Below are positions 63,095 to 64,000 of a stretch of 64,000 nucleotides of DNA, piece after piece. Under the pieces are notes generated by a model that saw only the letters and a program-made list of their open reading frames with translations, was not told the DNA's origin and searched no databases. Source of the stretch: Halobacteriovorax sp. JY17 (GTDB lineage: Bacteria > Bdellovibrionota > Bacteriovoracia > Bacteriovoracales > Bacteriovoracaceae); the NCBI RefSeq assembly GCF_002753895.1, contig NZ_NJER01000002.1, forward strand, positions 310,001 to 374,000, read 5' to 3'. Both the position numbers and the translations under genes were made by a program. Numbering within the stretch: position 1 is the stretch's first letter; each line of letters begins with the position of its first letter.

Positions 63095-63898
63095 CTACCT
63101 TTGATTAATTAATAAATACTCTTTTGGACTCTTCATGCCAAGTCCCGAATGAGGAGCATTCTCATTATAATCCTCAAACCAACCTTTTATCATCTTAAGT
63201 ACAACCTCTGCACTAAAACAGTCGCTGTTGTAGACGTAGTCTCGTTTAATCGTCTTAACAAGGGCTTCACTCATTCCATTGGATTCTGGACTATATGCTG
63301 CCGTATAGCAGCTTTTTAGTCCCAGATGTTTTGCTAAATTTTTAACTGAATGGGCCCTATAAATACTTCCTCTATCAGATAAAAACTCTATCGTTCTAGG
63401 AGTCTTATAATCACTAAACCTATAGCGAACTGCTTTAAGCATAAGTTTTTCAATATCCGTTGCTAACAAAGCTGATGCTGAAGAAATAAATGAGATAACT
63501 TCTCGGTCACAAGTATCTAGAACAAATGAGACGAATACTTTTTCTCCATTAAAGCATTTTATCTCAAAACAATCACTACACCATCTGGTATTTGAATGAA
63601 GAGTCATTACTTTTCCTGTCGGAGTGTGAGTTCTAGTAACTTCTGATTTTGGCAGAAGGAGTCCATTCATCTTCATAATCCTATAGATGCGCTTCTTATT
63701 AATCTTTGAGTGTCCAAGTGTGAACCGAAGCCTGTTTACCATCGCTGTAACTCTTTTATAGCCATATGTTGGACGCAACGAAATCACAGATCGAACTTGC
63801 TCAAGGACCTCATTGTCTTCGGCCTTGTGGTAAAACTTCTTTGGTCCATTAACTTTATAAATGGATTTAGGATGAACTCCAAACATCTGACAAATCAT
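63095..63898 (-). CDS. IS3-family transposase OrfB
   Basis: 267 residues. An N-terminal HTH_21-type domain (YGYKRVTAMVNRLR, INKKRIYRIMKMNGLL) and the DDE integrase core: WCSDCFEIK (Asp109), EFLSDRGSIYRA (Asp175) and SNGMSEALVKTIKRDY (Glu211), with the IS3-typical Lys/Arg after the Glu. The ORF begins at an ATG overlapping the orfA stop (ATGA). In IS3 elements the active enzyme is an OrfAB fusion made by -1 frameshifting; the A AAA AAA heptamer here supports that. Appears intact. Confidence 0.92.
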   Translation of the reverse strand: MICQMFGVHPKSIYKVNGPKKFYHKAEDNEVLEQVRSVISLRPTYGYKRVTAMVNRLRFTLGHSKINKKRIYRIMKMNGLLLPKSEVTRTHTPTGKVMTLHSNTRWCSDCFEIKCFNGEKVFVSFVLDTCDREVISFISSASALLATDIEKLMLKAVRYRFSDYKTPRTIEFLSDRGSIYRAHSVKNLAKHLGLKSCYTAAYSPESNGMSEALVKTIKRDYVYNSDCFSAEVVLKMIKGWFEDYNENAPHSGLGMKSPKEYLLINQR

Positions 63899-64000
63899 TT
63901 TTTTGGATCCTTTCGTTTTGAGTTTGATGAACTCTTTTGCTCTATCAACTCTTGTTCCAAGATCTTTTTTTTATAAAAATCAATGATATCTTGTGCGACT
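63895..64000 (-). CDS. IS3-family OrfA, C-terminal end only
   Basis: The last 34 codons are visible, in the frame ending KRKDPKK-stop. The Lys/Glu-rich helix fits the leucine-zipper/tail region of OrfA. The A7 run at the end (plus 63898-63904) is a -1 slippery site leading into orfB. The start is outside the window. Confidence 0.75.
   Translation of the reverse strand, partial: VAQDIIDFYKKKILEQELIEQKSSSNSKRKDPKK

Larger units (their letters stand above)
63074..64000 (-). mobile_element. IS3-family insertion sequence, cut by the window end
   Basis: One end starts at 63074 with TGGATTGGCCCCCGTTTCAG, similar in form to IS2/IS3-group terminal repeats (TGG...GCCCC). It contains orfB and the tail of orfA, transcribed on minus, with an A7 slippery site between them. 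The other end lies outside the window, so the target duplication cannot be checked. Confidence 0.85.

Overview
The window is AT-rich chromosomal DNA of a Gram-negative bacterium. It carries heptose-LPS synthesis (gmhA), TonB-dependent uptake, an outer-membrane DUF481 barrel, phosphatidylserine decarboxylase and many exported proteins. One TolQ/ExbB-like gene followed by two ExbD/TolR-like genes (the arrangement of AglRQS-type gliding motors), many secreted proteins of unknown function, and TTG starts with good Shine-Dalgarno sequences suggest the Bdellovibrionota, perhaps near Bacteriovorax/Halobacteriovorax. That placement is inference; no rRNA gene is present to confirm it.

Layout. 0-8.3 kb: 3' part of feoB, a small membrane protein, the ExbB-ExbD-ExbD motor, gmhA, trxA, an RDD protein and polA. 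8.3-18 kb: a secreted protein-glutaminase-like enzyme, a lytic-transglycosylase-like lipoprotein, groES-groEL, a ClC channel with CBS domains, a DUF481 barrel, an MscS channel, a secreted HExxH protein and lepB. 18-23 kb: a cobalamin riboswitch and a B12 import operon (btuB-like receptor, dedicated TonB, BtuF-, BtuD- and BtuC-like proteins). 23-28 kb: a gene-poor stretch with strong hairpins, a chemoreceptor, and a cluster of unknowns with an apparently exported methyltransferase. 28-38 kb: peptide ABC importer without ATPases, a large secreted protein, an HtrA protease, psd, a nuclease/phosphatase-family enzyme and a two-gene putative regulator. 37.7-43.5 kb: methionine synthesis cluster metF-metH plus two small genes; MetH is the likely consumer of the imported B12. 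43.6-50.5 kb: orphan histidine kinase, 5'-nucleotidase, NhaC-type antiporter, aldose-epimerase-like protein, a hendecad coiled-coil protein and a GT22-like mannosyltransferase.

Accessory island, about 50.5-58.7 kb. It starts with a one-base-frameshifted exported-protein gene. Next come a hipA-hipB module with four operator-like repeats, two successive copies of a module made of a helix-turn-helix regulator plus a small secreted protein, a YegD-like Hsp70-family ATPase, and a second hipB-hipA module. Three operators of form TATAC-N8-GTATA lie exactly 40 bp apart in front of that second module. The roughly 1.8-kb second hip cassette is bounded by a 26-bp direct repeat (25 of 26 identical) that coincides with the 3' end of the yegD-like gene, as though the cassette entered there or replaced a second copy.

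58.8-64 kb: surface polysaccharide genes (initiating sugar-phosphate transferase, NDP-sugar 4,6-dehydratase of the CapD/PglF type, a methyltransferase), about 680 bp without a convincing gene, and an IS3-family element that runs off the window end.

Most promising for something new: the regulator/secreted-protein pairs with the Hsp70-like protein, the sequestered ribosome binding site in front of the second secreted protein, and the direct-repeat-flanked hip cassette.
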